Origin: Sindora glabra
Lineage: Eukaryota > Streptophyta > Magnoliopsida > Fabales > Fabaceae
Length of the DNA: 64,000 nt
Assembly: GCA_020226215.1 (NCBI GenBank)
Contig: CM035228.1
Location: 68,731,989-68,795,988, forward strand
Direction: 5' to 3'
Position 1 is the stretch's first letter. Every line of letters starts with the position of its first letter. This document shows positions 35,940 to 48,599 of the stretch, piece after piece. Below the pieces are notes generated by a model. The model was not told the DNA's origin, searched no databases, and worked only from the letters and a program-made list of their open reading frames with translations. Made by a program: the position numbers and the translations under genes.

Positions 35940-36260
35940 ATTATATTTTGATCAAACTTATTAAGAAAAACTAGGAACTAGAAATAGTTGTCTTATTTGA
36001 TACCGAGACAGATATTAATTGCATTCAAGAAGGCCTAGTTCTAACAAAATTTTTTGAAAAAACTAATGCCAAAATTAGATCTGCCAATGGCTCATTTCTT
36101 GAAATTAATTTCAAATTATCTAATGTTCAAATAGTAAATTCTTCTTACAAAATAAATCAAGAATTCTTACCTGTAAAGAATTTGTCTAGTAAAATTATCT
36201 TAGGTAATCCATTTATTCAAGCCTTGATGCCTTACAAGATTATAAATAAGGGGATTACAA
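35940..36260 (+). pseudogene. Pararetrovirus aspartic protease region
   Basis: In the same frame as the coat region, a retropepsin-like segment has an LFDT box at 35993-36004, followed by the hydrophobic strands and an ILGNPFI motif near 36200-36218. The catalytic triplet reads Asp-Thr-Glu instead of Asp-Thr/Ser-Gly, which should abolish activity. The protease would cleave the viral polyprotein. Confidence 0.7.
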
Positions 36261-36379
36261 CTAAAGTTTTTATTAAGAAATCCCAGAAGATTAACTTGAT
36301 AGACTGCAAAGAAGCCTAAATAAGTTATCTTGCTGAAGAAATCTCTTTCAAAAGGATTGAACAGTATATACAAAACTCA

Positions 36380-37815
36380 ACTGTTCAATCAAAAATTAAA
36401 TTCTTAGAAAAAAGGATAATCAATAATGTATGTGATGATTTACCAAATGCTTTTTGGAATAGGAAGCAACATATGGTAGAATTACCATATGAAAAGGATT
36501 TTTCAGAAAGGAAAATTCCTATGAAGGCAAGACCTATCCAGATGAACCATGAACTTCTGGATTATTGCCAAAAGAAAATAGATGATCTCTTAAAAAAGGG
36601 ATTATTAGAAAATCAAAAAGTCCTTGGTCTTGTACAGCATTCTATATTAATAAGAGTGTTGAAATAGAACGAGGCATACCAAAGCTTGTGATTAATTACA
36701 AGCCACTCAATACTGCACTTCAATGGATTTGGTAACCTATCCCCAATAAAAAAGATTTGTTAAACTAACTTTATTTAGCAAAAATCTTTTCAAAATTTCA
36801 TATGAAATCTGGATTCTAGCAGATTCAAATAAAACCTGAGGATGGATATAAAATAGCATTCACAGTACCATTTGGTCAATACTAATAGAACATAATGTCT
36901 TTTGGTTTGAAAAATGCTCTCTCAGAATTTCAAAGGATTATGAATGATATTTATAATCCATTTTCCAAATTTACCATTGTTTATATTGATGATATTTTAG
37001 TTTTCTCAGAAAGTATTGATCAACATTTTAAACATCTCAATATATTCCTTGATATAACCTAAAGAAATAGTTTAGTTATTTCTAAAACCAAATATTCTCT
37101 TTTTCAAATAAAAATTTGATTTCTTGATCATCATATTTATCATGGAACTATAACTCCGATTGAAAGATCGATTGAGTTTGCTGATAAATTTCTTGATCAA
37201 CTAATTGAAAAAACTCAATTGTAAAGATTTTTGAGTTGTTTAAATTATGTTATAGATTTCTTCCTAAATCTTTCAAATCTTGTTAAACTATTGCATGATC
37301 GTCTCAAAAAGAGTCTTCCTCCATGGACTGACATGTATACAAAAATAGTCAGACAAGTAAAAGTCCAAGTCAAGAGCCTTCCTTGTTTGTATATTTCAAA
37401 CCCCACTACATTCAAAATTATTGAAATAAATGCATCTGATTTAGGATACGGAGGAATCTTAAAACAGGTTTTAAATGGTAAAGAGCATATAATTGCATTT
37501 GTATCAAAGCATTGGAATCCTACACAATAAAACTATTTAACTCCTAAAAAGGAAATCTTAGCAATTGTTTTGTATGTCCAAAAATTTCAATCTAAACTTT
37601 TAAATCAAAAATTTCTTATTCGAGTTGATTATAGCTCAGCCAAATCTATTCTCTAAAAAGATATCCAAAATATTGCATCAAAATAGACTTTTGCCAGATG
37701 GCAAGGCATTTTAAGTGTATTTAATTTTAAGATTGAACACTTAAAAGGTTCTTTAAATTCTCTTCTTGATTTTCTTACTAGAGAATTTTTACAGGGAATA
37801 AGTCAGCAAATATGA
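36380..37815 (+). pseudogene. Pararetrovirus reverse transcriptase and RNase H
   Basis: The start of the reverse transcriptase is at 36473-36612. A frameshift near 36612 moves the rest into another frame. The catalytic box YIDD is intact at 36982-36993. RNase H follows, with an acidic start at about 37424-37445 and a conserved FLTREF-type end near 37770-37787. The frame ends with TGA at 37813-37815. In-frame stops also occur (for example in 36730-36890 and at about 37656). The enzyme would copy pregenomic RNA into DNA; the breaks prevent this. Confidence 0.8.
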
Positions 37816-39207
37816 AGAAGTTAAAAAATATAGAACCTCCTTATCTGAATAAGAGAAAACCAACTACAGATGAAAAGGCCAAATAGATTGCCATATCCTC
37901 CAAATCAAAACCCAAATCTTCATCATCTAGGTAAATTAAAGATAATGATTTTCAAATAAAAGTCCTCCAAGCTTTGGCGGCCTCATTACAAAAGCCTCTC
38001 CAAATAGCAAAAAAATATTGGGTTGACATAGCCAAGGAAGATCAAAAAGCTCATAAACTTATCCTTAGCTAATCCAAAATTCTTCAGGCTATAACTAACC
38101 AGAAGAACCAAATTACTAAAGTAAGAACTTCATCCAAAGCCGTAGTTCCAGCTAAACCAAAGCCACTCACCATAACTATCAAATACATTAAAAAAAACCC
38201 AATCATCAGAATCTGTTATATACAAAACCCAAATATTAGGCCAGTAATCCCTTAGATCTTATTCCTAAAATCTTTCCCTAAGACTGGCACTTTATTCCAA
38301 AGTCTTTTCTCCACACTAGAGAATTCTATCAACATATTTTAGAAGACTCTGGTTCAATCTATATTGAACACCACAGGGGCAAAGATGATCCAAATTTGAT
38401 TACTCATTCGAGTTTCAAAATAGAAAATATTATTACTTCAAATGAATGAGGCCTGGACCATTCAAAATGAAGAAATTTAAAAATTTTTTTAACTCAAATC
38501 TTATAAGATATTCATACTAGGATTACCAAGAGGCCTGGATGAATACTTTATACTTTCAAAATAAGAACTTCAAACATTCTTAGCTTATTTTCTTTCTTTA
38601 TAATACCAAGTATCAAATTTTCAGTTAGTTCGTAAGATGGTGGAACATTTTCGGACCAACTGAAGAAATTTTACCTAAAAATATTAAAAAAGGATAGGAA
38701 ATATTTCGTGATTACTTCAATTCAAAAAATCATGAAAATTTTCCTATGCTTTTACAATTCTTTCTCAGAATAGGCCTTCCATGGTGTTACTTCTAGGCAT
38801 ATTAACTTGCTCAAAATCCTGAGGGAAATTATCCTATCCTTTAAAGGTAAGGGTCTGTCAAATAATGGGCTAAATTCAAATATTATGCCATGGCTGAAGA
38901 ACCTTAAGTTCTTAAATGGTTCAAAAAGCATCCTGAGTTTAACAAAAATCCCAAGAGAGGAACTAATTAGTTCCTACAAACTAAATCCTAGTTCATGGCT
39001 GCACTTGCTTCAACTTCAAATCCAGAAGAATGGTCCTCTAAAATTGAAGACATTCAACTGATGTTAAAATCCAAAGTTGAGGTTGAGTCCTAAGCTTCGA
39101 ATAATTCTCGAGTAAAGTTTAAAGATTCTGAAGACTATGCATAATAAAATGAAGATGATTGCTTTGGAATAGACTTTGATGAAGTCAATTTCGAAGATCT
39201 AGTCTGA
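37812..39207 (+). pseudogene. Downstream pararetrovirus ORF, overlapping by ATGA
   Basis: An ATG at 37812 overlaps the preceding stop as ATGA, the arrangement used by badna-, tungro- and florendo-type viruses for coupled re-initiation. The N-terminal part is Lys/Ser-rich. Later pieces move between frames because of indels and stops, and include a Trp-rich segment around 38630-38790. The last recognisable segment ends at TGA 39205-39207. I do not recognise its function; second ORFs of this position in endogenous pararetroviruses are mostly uncharacterised. Confidence 0.55.
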
Positions 39208-39454
39208 ACCATCAGATATGAAGATCTGATCTGAGCCCTTAGATGTAAATACTAGGTCATATTTAGATTGTCGGCACCAGAAGACAAATTCAAATACTTG
39301 GTGGAGACAGCATAATTGAATTCTCGACAAATTCCTTCAGCTTTAAGTCAATTCAGCACTTTCGGTGATTAAAGTTGATGTCAAATAATGTAATTTTACT
39401 ATAGCACTTTTACTGTTCACCTACGAGGTATTACTGTAGAAGTCAAATTTTGCT

Positions 39455-39462
39455 TATAAAAG
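39455..39462 (+). promoter_or_regulatory. Pararetrovirus pregenomic promoter TATA box
   Basis: TATAAAAG lies within GCTTATAAAAGAGGC, downstream of all viral frames, where caulimovirid pregenomic RNA promoters lie. A transcript would start about 30 bases further, near the TTAGAGAACAAGCC stretch. Confidence 0.6.
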
Positions 39463-39569
39463 AGGCAAACCAAATGTTAGAGAACAAGCCTTTAGAAAGC
39501 CACAAAAGAATCTCTACTTGCTGGTTCTCTCTCTCTCCCAAATTCTCTTTGTAAGTTCTATGTTTCATC

Positions 39570-39575
39570 AATAAA
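39570..39575 (+). terminator. Pararetrovirus poly(A) signal
   Basis: AATAAA occurs about 115 bases after the TATA box. Caulimovirids place the poly(A) signal just after the promoter so that terminally redundant RNA is bypassed once and used on the second pass. The spacing fits that plan. Confidence 0.55.
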
Positions 39576-39619
39576 ATTTTTACAGTCCGTCTATAATCCT
39601 TGCTTTCATTACTTTGCCT

Positions 39620-42062
39620 TTCTTTCTTTCTTTATATCTAGGGACCTCCGGGGTTTGTTGCCCTTTCCTAGCAATAAGAACTTGATGAATGCATTAAAGA
39701 ATGGCTTTAGAAAGTTTAATGACCATCTTTCATGATCCAATTTGATTGTGACTATTATGGAACCCATTATTTGGTTTCGACTAGCCTTATATGCAAACTA
39801 TATAGATTTTAACTTAATAAAAATTATTTCATTTTCATAATAACTAGCATTTATCATAAACTCTAAAATACATGGGCAGAATTTTCTATATTTTTGAATA
39901 CTTTGAAAAGGCCACACACCTTAGAATATAACAAACCATATATAAAATATAGTAACATGACACATTATTCCTATAGGTACGACTACAATCAATTCTATTC
40001 CAACTTTAAATTTCCTTAGCATAATGTCTTTGATCTCTCTAAGAATAACAAAGTTTGTTAGTTTAGCTTCCTTTAAAAATGTTAGAAATAAAAAGAATTA
40101 GTTACAAGAATCTAATGAGTATATACCTACTAAAATTTATAACTATAAGATGATGGTGATGATGATAAAGAAAAATGAGCATAACTCGAATAAGGAAAAA
40201 CATGTTTACATTTTAGGCTTACTAACTTGTGATAACAAACTTGCTTACCTCAAGCTCTTATCTTTATTTATGTCAAAACACTAATTTGCTCAATAGTGGA
40301 AGCGCACACAATTGTTAAAGGCTAAACAAACCATATGATTTGCATTGCATTTCTATAAGTAGTAGCTAATAATCTCATAAGTGCATAAGCATGCCTTTAC
40401 TCAATTATTCATTTGTATAAAGTTGTATCATATATAAATAAAACTAATAAACCTTTTTATGACTCCTAGTCAACTTTATAGCCTCTACAAGCTCCATTCT
40501 TGTTCCTCTTAAGCCAACCTCATGCCCTTCATAAGCTAAATCCTCCAAATTTGGATTATAAATAATTAACACATCCCATTACAACTCTTGTGTCATAAAT
40601 CAGATTTGATTCCTTTTTTATCATTTAATCATAATTTCATTCTTACTCATACCAAAAGCAAAAAGAAACAAAAAGCATTACTATGCCTTTAATGCAAGGT
40701 CACAAATACATGACATCCATCCAATAAAAATCATCTGATTTATATCAATATTGAGAAGATGTAATTTATGTAACACAACACTACCATACCTCTATTTTAT
40801 GGTCTTAAAGATAAACTTAACCAAGGCTTGCAAAATATTTATATTTCCAATATACCGAATATACTAATTCACTATCACATCAATTATAATATTCATGAAT
40901 ATATATATGTATACCAATGACATGCCATATTTATAAAATATATTGTTATTTATATAAACATATATATATATGTAGTCATATAAATATTTATCTATATAGG
41001 AAAGAAAAAAATTAAGGATTTTTATGCATTAGTAATGTATATACTTACGTTTAAAATGTCATTTCCCTTCAAGAATTTCAAAGCATCCAAGTGTCTTTTC
41101 TCTACTTCCTATTCATCAATTTACAAGGATAATTCACAAGTTTGTTCAAACTAATTATTTTTCCTTCTAAAAATCCTTCCTTTAGGCTTTGAATAATTCA
41201 TTCTAATTTATTGAATCATAATCTTCATTAATTTTCAAAAATTTTACAAAAAAAAATAGTTATTAGCTCTAAAGTTAGAGTTCTTGAATCAAACACAAAA
41301 CACTAAAAATATTAGAATTTTATGCTTTAGATGAGGTTATCTCATCTTAAAAAAGCTACCCTTAGCTTGGCAGTGGCTAGAAAGAAGTGGAACACTAGTA
41401 ACCAAAGGAGAGCCAAAATGCCTTGTGATGCACCATTTTTGCTATGATTGATAGCTCTTTTCAATGCTAGTGGGTTGCTATTGGCTAAAAGGATGATGAG
41501 GGAGAAGGGGAATAGCAATGGTGGTGTATGGTTAGTGGTGGCAAGGAGAAAGGAGGAGGATTGAGAGTGAAGAGGAAGAAAGGGAAGAGAGAAAGAGAGG
41601 ATGACATTTGAGAAAAATGAAAGATGAGAAAAAATGATGACCTGTGGGAGCTGTGGGAAATTTCACCATGCATTAGGGTGTATCGTAAGCCCCCTTGCTT
41701 ACCCATCCATTTAGTTAACTTCAAGGGAAATATATGAAGGAAGAGTTATAGTGTAAGTATGAGTATGATTTCCAAGTATGAGAGTGGATCCTAGCTACCC
41801 ATTTTAAATAGAACTCTACTCTTACCCAATCACAACTGTTCACTTCATACTTCACCATTTTTGTTTTCTTTTTTAATAATTTAATAATAATCAAACAATT
41901 TAAGAACTAAAAATAAATAATAACACTTAAACAACTAAGCATGCGACTAACTATTTTTATTCTATTTGAAATTTGCTAAAATAGTAAAATTTTAAATATT
42001 ACATCTAATTAATATAAATACTTTAGAGCTTTTGAAAAAAAAATTAGCTCAAGGATTACAAC
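39620..42062 (-). repeat. LTR-like sequence of a Ty3/gypsy element
   Basis: No coding sequence is supported. At the high end the minus strand reads CAAGAAAGGATGTTGTAATC, which resembles a purine tract followed by an LTR start (TGTTGTAATCC or TGTAATCC). The interior has pyrimidine-rich segments (41490-41620) like those in plant gypsy LTRs; the 79-codon frame at 41485-41724 is a low-complexity product of this. The other LTR boundary is not clear and no partner LTR was found. Confidence 0.35.
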
Positions 42063-42480
42063 ATCCTTTCTTGATAAAAGCTCTAGACTAAGGCCAAAAA
42101 AGGGTCTTCCTCATTTTTCAGAAAAAAAAAAGGAGTAATAGCTAATAGAAGCATTCATGGCTTAAAAATATTGGATGCAAGGAATTGTGTGAAAAAAGAT
42201 GAAGACGTGATTTGAAGGTAACAAAAAATGTAAGTTTTTATAGTCAAAGCTTGTTTTCTCCTATTGGATTATACGTCTACTCTACAATGGCGTGGAGGAT
42301 GCAACAGATACACAGAAAGAAATGATAGAAAAGAAATTATCTGGGGGCATGAAAACCCACTATACAGAGCACAGAAAAAAAGTTGATAACATGTGAGATT
42401 ATGGCATACCAAAAAAAAAAAAGATAAAAGTCTCAAGGAAAGGTAATGTCATTTATATAGATAGAGACAAAGATAGTTTA
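42063..42480. other. Short intergenic segment
   Basis: No gene is seen. A-rich runs at 42123-42132 and 42411-42423 are present. The segment separates the presumed LTR boundary from the LINE remnants and could be LINE or retrotransposon internal sequence too decayed to identify. Confidence 0.3.
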
Positions 42481-43430
42481 AAAGGTACATATGAATGTGT
42501 ATATATATATATATAGAAAAGTAAGAAAACGAGAAAATTATTATTCATGCCGAAAGGTGATGACTCCATCAAAGAAATTTGGACCCCACTATCTGCGGTT
42601 TAAAGTCATTGTGCTTCTATGCCATAAGATCCAAACTTCACCTATCCATATCCTAAGAAGCCTTTCTATAACAGTTCCAGTGCAACGCCTTCCCATAAAG
42701 GTATCGGTCATAATTATGACTAATAACTAATAGAGAAAGGTCATTTTCACTACAAGGTTCTAGAAACTCGAGTGCACCACACCGCTGGCATTCCAGATGC
42801 CAATGTTAACCATGTTAGAAACCCATTTGTGATGCTTAGGATAATCTACCATTGCTAAAGATGAATTTGTATTTGGTTATGACGTACGCAGGGGGCTAGA
42901 GTCATAACTTCCTACCACAACAGAAAACCTCAAATGGAAATAGATGTTGGTAGAAATCTCAGAGTGAGAAGTGAGGGATTTGCCTTGGAGTTCTAGCTAT
43001 GATTTTCAAAATTGAGTTACTCCACTCACATGTTATCCCTCTAATATTGGAGAGCATGCCATTGAAATCTATCTGAAGTATGGTCAACAAATTGTCCTTT
43101 TATAGCTAGGAATAGGCATGTTCTTAGTTGCTCATAGTTTGGCAAATCCCCAAAATAATTCAAAAAATGAAGCAATAGCTTAGCCTCATAAGAATGAGTT
43201 AACAGAGTTATCACCCCGGTTGGAATGTAGCAGTAAAAAGGATGACTGCTCCATAATAGGTCCTTACCGCTGTGGTCCCCCAACCCACGAGCCCATTGTG
43301 GTGCTTTTTAATGTCAGCAGAATGCTTTTCATTGAAAGATATAAACTTCTAACCCTAGAAGAATCCCTAAGTGAATATTCTTTCTTCATTATCTTTAGCA
43401 AGGTTGGTAACCACCATATAGGAGGAATTT
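42480..43430 (-). pseudogene. LINE remnant 1: ORF1 tail and endonuclease head
   Basis: On the minus strand an endonuclease start with WNASG is at 42795-42781, preceded by a VNIGI strand. It is followed by a segment with IGEVWILWHRSTMTLN (about 42655-42605), which matches the APE-type endonuclease order of plant L1-like LINEs. Upstream (43430-42830) is ORF1-like sequence. Stops are frequent, and no reverse transcriptase follows. Confidence 0.5.
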
Positions 43431-44650
43431 AAATTTACACTAGACATTTTTATGGTAAGATCAGAAGAAGAAAAACAGGGATTTGCTTAAGAATATTCTC
43501 CTTTACAAAAAGGCAAGTATACTTAAGTTATGAAGTAAGCAATTAAGAAAGAAGCTTAACATTTTATAGGTGATGTGGTAACTATTCCCCCAGCATCATG
43601 ATACATAAGAACAAGTGTTATCATTAAAACAACACATCTTTTATAAAGTTATGGAAGTTGATATCAAAGCGTCATTCCTCTTTATAACACAGTGGAGAAT
43701 AAATGTCAGCATGAAGATTAAGAGTTAATGAAAACGGATTTCATCGAAGGCATAAATTATTATTTACATTTTATAAAAAAATATGGAAAAACAAAAAAGA
43801 AAAAGGTGAAGATCAAGTCTAACATAGTATGATTCTTCTTGTCAAAGAATATCATTCCTGCTTAAAGTGGTTAATAGGAACTTTCCTTTGGTTTCACAAG
43901 ACCCAAGAGCTTTGTTCATATCCCTTAGTCTTTATTTCCTTCAAGTTGATGAAAGAAAGATTATTTATAGCAATCATAAAGCAGAGGCTTCCCAGCTGCG
44001 TTTTAATAGTAATCAACACTTGTACTCGATACCGTCACTATCTTACCACTAGATGATGGATATTAGGATGACTTGTGCCCTTGACATTCCATGAATTAAT
44101 ATTAAATGGCTTTATATAATACCTTGCTAGGGCAGGAGGACTACTTTCTATTCAAAGTGAACCCTCCATGTATTCACCCCATTATCAGGATCATTATTGT
44201 ACCTCTCTATGCTGATGACAAAATTTAAAAGGAAAAAATACCCTATAATGCATAGAAATATAGATAAGGACGCCTACCATGGAAATACAAGTCATGATGA
44301 TGTGACGGGCACCTAAATGAGTAGGTTGCATCCTTTCCCACAAATGATTGAAGGCCAAATGATGCTAGAGGTCCAAGCCAAAATCGACAGGTACTTCCTC
44401 ACTTATTATGGATAGTAACTGATGCAATCCTAGCATGTTTTAATTAAGGTAGTCACTGTGATGATAAATGAATGGAGGAATTTGTTGTGCTTCATGATAC
44501 ATATTAAAGTGAATGATAGCACTACTATTAATAAAAAGGGTGGAAGGACGAATTTTCCATCTCGTTCTTCTGGGAAAGTTCTTTAATAAACCTTGGCATT
44601 TATGAGGATGTATTAATATAAATTCCCTATACCATTTCACTCTCATTCAC
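43430..44650 (-). pseudogene. LINE remnant 2: endonuclease head
   Basis: A second minus-strand endonuclease start, NINSWNVKGTSH, lies at about 44099-44064 with the WNVKG codons at 44091-44077. A decayed KTQLG segment (about 43998-43985) corresponds to the conserved ET-- box. The 68-codon minus-strand frame at 44440-44646 may be part of its ORF1. The sequence is broken soon after, near 43800, without a reverse transcriptase. Confidence 0.45.
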
Positions 44651-44879
44651 ATACATATTAGCAACAGTGGGACCATGTACAAAGCAAGAGCTTGGTTGAC
44701 TCATGAAATTATAAAAAGGAAGATTGAGAAATTTATTCTTAAAGAATTCTTAATTAAGAGAAAGCAATTTGCTCAATTCACAGTAAGGAAACCTGCGATT
44801 AGGCATTGGATTTTATATTGCTTAATGGACACTTAAGCTAATCATCCCAATGCACGAAAAATTAGTAGTATTAATTATT

Positions 44880-46255
44880 TTCTCTTATTACAAAGTGAGT
44901 TACATAGTTAGAAAGCAAAGAAAAGGCACAATTATCACAATATTAAAGTAAGGAGATGAAGAGGTAAAATTTTCATTTGTTGTGCCATAGTTTATAAGAA
45001 AATAGAATATCCTAAAAATTCTTGAGGAAGCAGAAAAGATACTATAAGGCAGCTCGACCCATCATTTGCTTTTGCCACATGAATAACATCTTTGTTCCAA
45101 AGTGCCTAAGCACTAACAGAGAAATCCATAGCCTTTATCAAGTCTAAACCAATAAAAGGAAGCTCTTCGGTGATACCTTGAGCTCTTAGTCCATCCAAAT
45201 GGGTCTTAGTAATGATGAAAACATGAAATTCCTATCGTGCCAGAATCCTATCAACAAAGGTACAAAAATTTGAGTACAATACGCCACGGGCATTCCAAAC
45301 TTTGATTTGAATGAAAGGTGGCATAATGATAGGGTCATTAGGGTTACGATGGTAATATCCTCAAAAGAAACCCATATTCATCTGATTGTGCTTATGCTTC
45401 TAAAGTCAGATCTATGGAAAAATGCAGTAAGGAGGCTGGTTAGGTGCTAAAAATTTTAAAGCGCCGGCTTCCTCTATCATAATGTGCCATTTACCATCCT
45501 TTATCTAACACCACTTAGATCATCTGCTTGTCTTTCCACCAAGCTCTGTGCACCATGATTTGGCTCTGGCTCCAATCTGGAAGAAAGTTTGTATAAACTC
45601 CCTGCTTAGGAAAGTGTAAGGGACGCTCTAAAGGGTATAAGTCCAGGAAATCTTGTGGATAGCAAGTGAATGGATGGAGCAAGAGTGTTGCGACATCCTT
45701 GTTTAAGGGTTTTACCTTATTAACAAGACAAGAAGCCTAGTAAGGGTAAAGACTATGCCATAAATCCCATGTGAAAAGACCAAGCCAGTGCCCTATTCCC
45801 TTCAAATTAGTAGCAATCACTGAAAGAATCTCCCTGGGTGCACTTATGAAATAAGACGCATAATAAAAGCCCCAAATAAATGAATGGTTCTTGGTTAGAA
45901 CTGTAATTGCCAGTAGTAAAATCAATATTAGGAAAATTAAAGCATTCCAACCATTTGTCAGAAAATTTAAAATGCAAATCATAAGGAAAAAGTAAAAATG
46001 CATAAAGATATGTATTTTAATTATTACAAATGTTATGGAACAGAGTCCTATTAGAAAATAGATACAAGAAAAAGAACAAAAATGATGAAAGAGGTATTAT
46101 AAGATCAATCATCGGCACATTTTGCAACCACCACCTGCGCATGAAGCAACTCACTAATAGTAGGGTTATGATAAAAATACGCCTTAAACTCTTTAGGATC
46201 CCGCGACATCCATATCTTTCCAGTGGAGCCCAGAGCATTAATAACTTCTGCTTCA
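44880..46255 (-). pseudogene. LINE remnant 3: ORF1 tail and endonuclease head
   Basis: A third minus-strand endonuclease start, IQIKVWNARGVL, lies at about 45312-45277 with WNARG at 45297-45283. It is followed by IITKTHLDGLRAQGITEELPFIGLD (about 45212-45138) and ALWNKDVIHVAKANDGSSCLIV (about 45112-45045). This is the clearest of the three APE-type endonuclease matches. Upstream sequence to about 46255 has broken ORF1-like frames. No reverse transcriptase is present. Confidence 0.55.
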
Positions 46256-46259
46256 GATA

Positions 46260-47900
46260 GAGACAGCACTCTCGTAATTCATAAAGAGCAAAAGTTATGT
46301 TTTTAGAACAAAGCTTGTCTCTTACAAAGTGATTTATTAGTGAAATATTTTGGTTGTTTGTATAAAATGTTTTAAGTAGGAAAATGGTGGAAATATGACA
46401 TTTAATGTTAATATTTCAAGGTTAGAAAGTTTTATAAAATTTTACAAAAGTTTTATCTAAAAGTTGATACTTCAGAGATTAAGCTTTGTTTCTTACAAAG
46501 GTGTTTAGTGAAACATTTTGGAAACTTGTGTAACATGTTTTGAGCATGAAAAAGGTAAAAATGGCATTCAAATACAAATTCTTAAATTTGGAAATCTCTA
46601 AAAAGAGTCACAAAAATTTGCATAAAAATTTGATATTTTTAAGAATAAGGATGATCTTTAAAATCTAGTGAAGGATTATACTTGAATGCTTGAAAATTAG
46701 ATGTTTAAATGTAAAGAAATAATGCTATTTTTATGCTTCTATACCAAAAGTGTTTTTGCTTGATTTAGTAAGAATAATATAATTTCTTACTCAATAGAAT
46801 AATGTACAAAGTTTGGGATTGAATAAGCTTAGTGTTGGAAATGACAAAACTTGGAAGACCTAAGTTATAGTGTCACAGTTTTGCTAAAAAATCATGCAAC
46901 TAATGCTTCATTCTTAAAGTAAAATCTTGCTCGAATTTTAGTGCACAATTGTATGAATATAATAGCTTGAAAGTATGTTTGAATATGAATGGTGCAAAAA
47001 CATGGAATAAGTTCCATGAGTTGCACTGTCTAATTGTAAGTTTCCATACTATTTAATACATTAAAAATATTGAGACTTTGTCCTATGAAAAATTATATTA
47101 AAGTGATGAAAAGAAGCCTTTAGTAATGCTCTTGAAATTTTTAAGAAAGAGTTGGTAAAATCTTATGTGTGAAATATGATTTGATATAATAAGGTTATTA
47201 AAACCTTTTAGAAATGAATGATATGTTTGAATTGTTAAAATTTAGCATCAAATATGAAAGCACGAATGCTTGAAATATGCTTCACAATTTTCATGCTAAA
47301 ACTGTAAGTATGTATGTTTTAGGGCATGAGTTATATTAGAAGTTATCTTATGAATTATATATGTACTTATGAATTTTTATACAAGAGTCTTTGAATAATG
47401 CTTATAAGAGAGAGGTGATAAAGTCTTGTTAGTGGAATGTGATGAATGATCTAGTGTAAGTATATGAATGTTTAAAAAGTGGTCACTTGAATGTGACGAG
47501 GCAATTATAAATATTCTTTTGCTAGATTATATAGTTATAATTATATTATTGTTGAAATAATGTTTATGGCAAAGGATAGTATTCTGACCCTACCCTAATA
47601 TTGTTATGAAACTTTGAAAAAAGCATCTGAAGACTACATAAGTCTATCTTCATTAATGAAAGTGTTGAAAGACCACTAATTTATATTTGCTAATGTGAAG
47701 AATTGTCGAAAGCCTAAACATCTTTATTATACACAAATCCAATAATAGTGTTAAGGATTTTTCTCATAAGCTATCCTTAATTGATTGATTAAGCTAATAA
47801 CTGCAAGGCCTGCAACAAGTTTGCTATCCTTGTTTAATAATGAGATGATAATTACAAGGAATAATTTTCACAATGCCAAAGTAATTCATGAGGCTTGAAA
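46260..47900. other. AT-rich LTR-like sequence with a diverged tandem duplication
   Basis: No coding sequence is seen. Two related blocks of about 180 bp follow each other at about 46305 and 46485. They share AAGCTT-GT-TCTTACAAAG, TAGTGAAA-ATTTTGG and a TGTTTTGAGCATGAAAA-like run. Repeats of this sort are common in gypsy LTRs, but no LTR ends were identified. Confidence 0.4.
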
Positions 47901-47902
47901 TG

Positions 47903-48033
<131 letters not shown>

Positions 48034-48599
48034 GGCTTGAATATCATATATGATATGTAATATTGAAATTTAAAAGGTTTCGATATAATTCATGCATAAA
48101 GCAATTAAATTACTCACTATACTTATGGTTATGCTTTTCAAATACTAGAATCTATATGACACCCATTGAGATCTCTATCATTTGATAGCACTTATAAAAA
48201 ATTGCATTGGGATGGTATAGTCTTGAGTTTCGCTTCCTTATGGCACAAATGTACACTAGTCCATGATTAGCTTTGCCACAAACCCTACTTTAATTCTTGA
48301 AGCACTAATAGGAGCTCCATATTCCCTAGCCTCTAAGGACCCTAACTCTTATGACTCTACTGCGAATATGGACTCAACTGATAACTAGTTTGGTAAATAA
48401 CTATCATGTTTATTTGTTTTTAATTATTTGTATAATTATGTTCTAAACCTCTACATCATTTGTATAATTATTTTGAAACTATTAATTGGGTAACTGCTTA
48501 ACCTAATTATCTTTGCATAAATATTTGATGCATATGTATAATTATGTATATATATATATGATGCATATTTTTATATTGATTGCATAACATTTATTTATT

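Larger units (their letters stand above)
34472..39620 (+). mobile_element. Endogenous pararetrovirus (Caulimoviridae-like), degenerate
   Basis: On the plus strand the order is coat protein with CCHC knuckle, aspartic protease, reverse transcriptase, RNase H, a second overlapping reading frame, then a TATA promoter and poly(A) signal within about 115 bases of each other. This order, the absence of integrase and LTRs, and the coat-protein type point to an integrated plant pararetrovirus. The coat-to-protease part keeps one frame with several in-frame stops, and a frameshift near 36612 moves the rest to another frame. A movement-protein region is not seen; it should precede 34472, where the LTR and gap intervene. 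It cannot produce virus as it stands. A Florendovirus-like or tungro-like type is possible but not established. Confidence 0.8.

Noticed and set aside
34472..39620. Interpretation as an ordinary Ty3/gypsy element
   Set aside because: There is no integrase after RNase H, no LTR pair, and an ATGA-overlapping second ORF followed by a closely spaced TATA box and AATAAA, all of which favour a pararetrovirus.
41485..41724. 79-codon Ser/Phe/Pro-rich minus-strand frame
   Set aside because: It is the product of a purine-rich low-complexity run inside LTR-like sequence and has no domain pattern.
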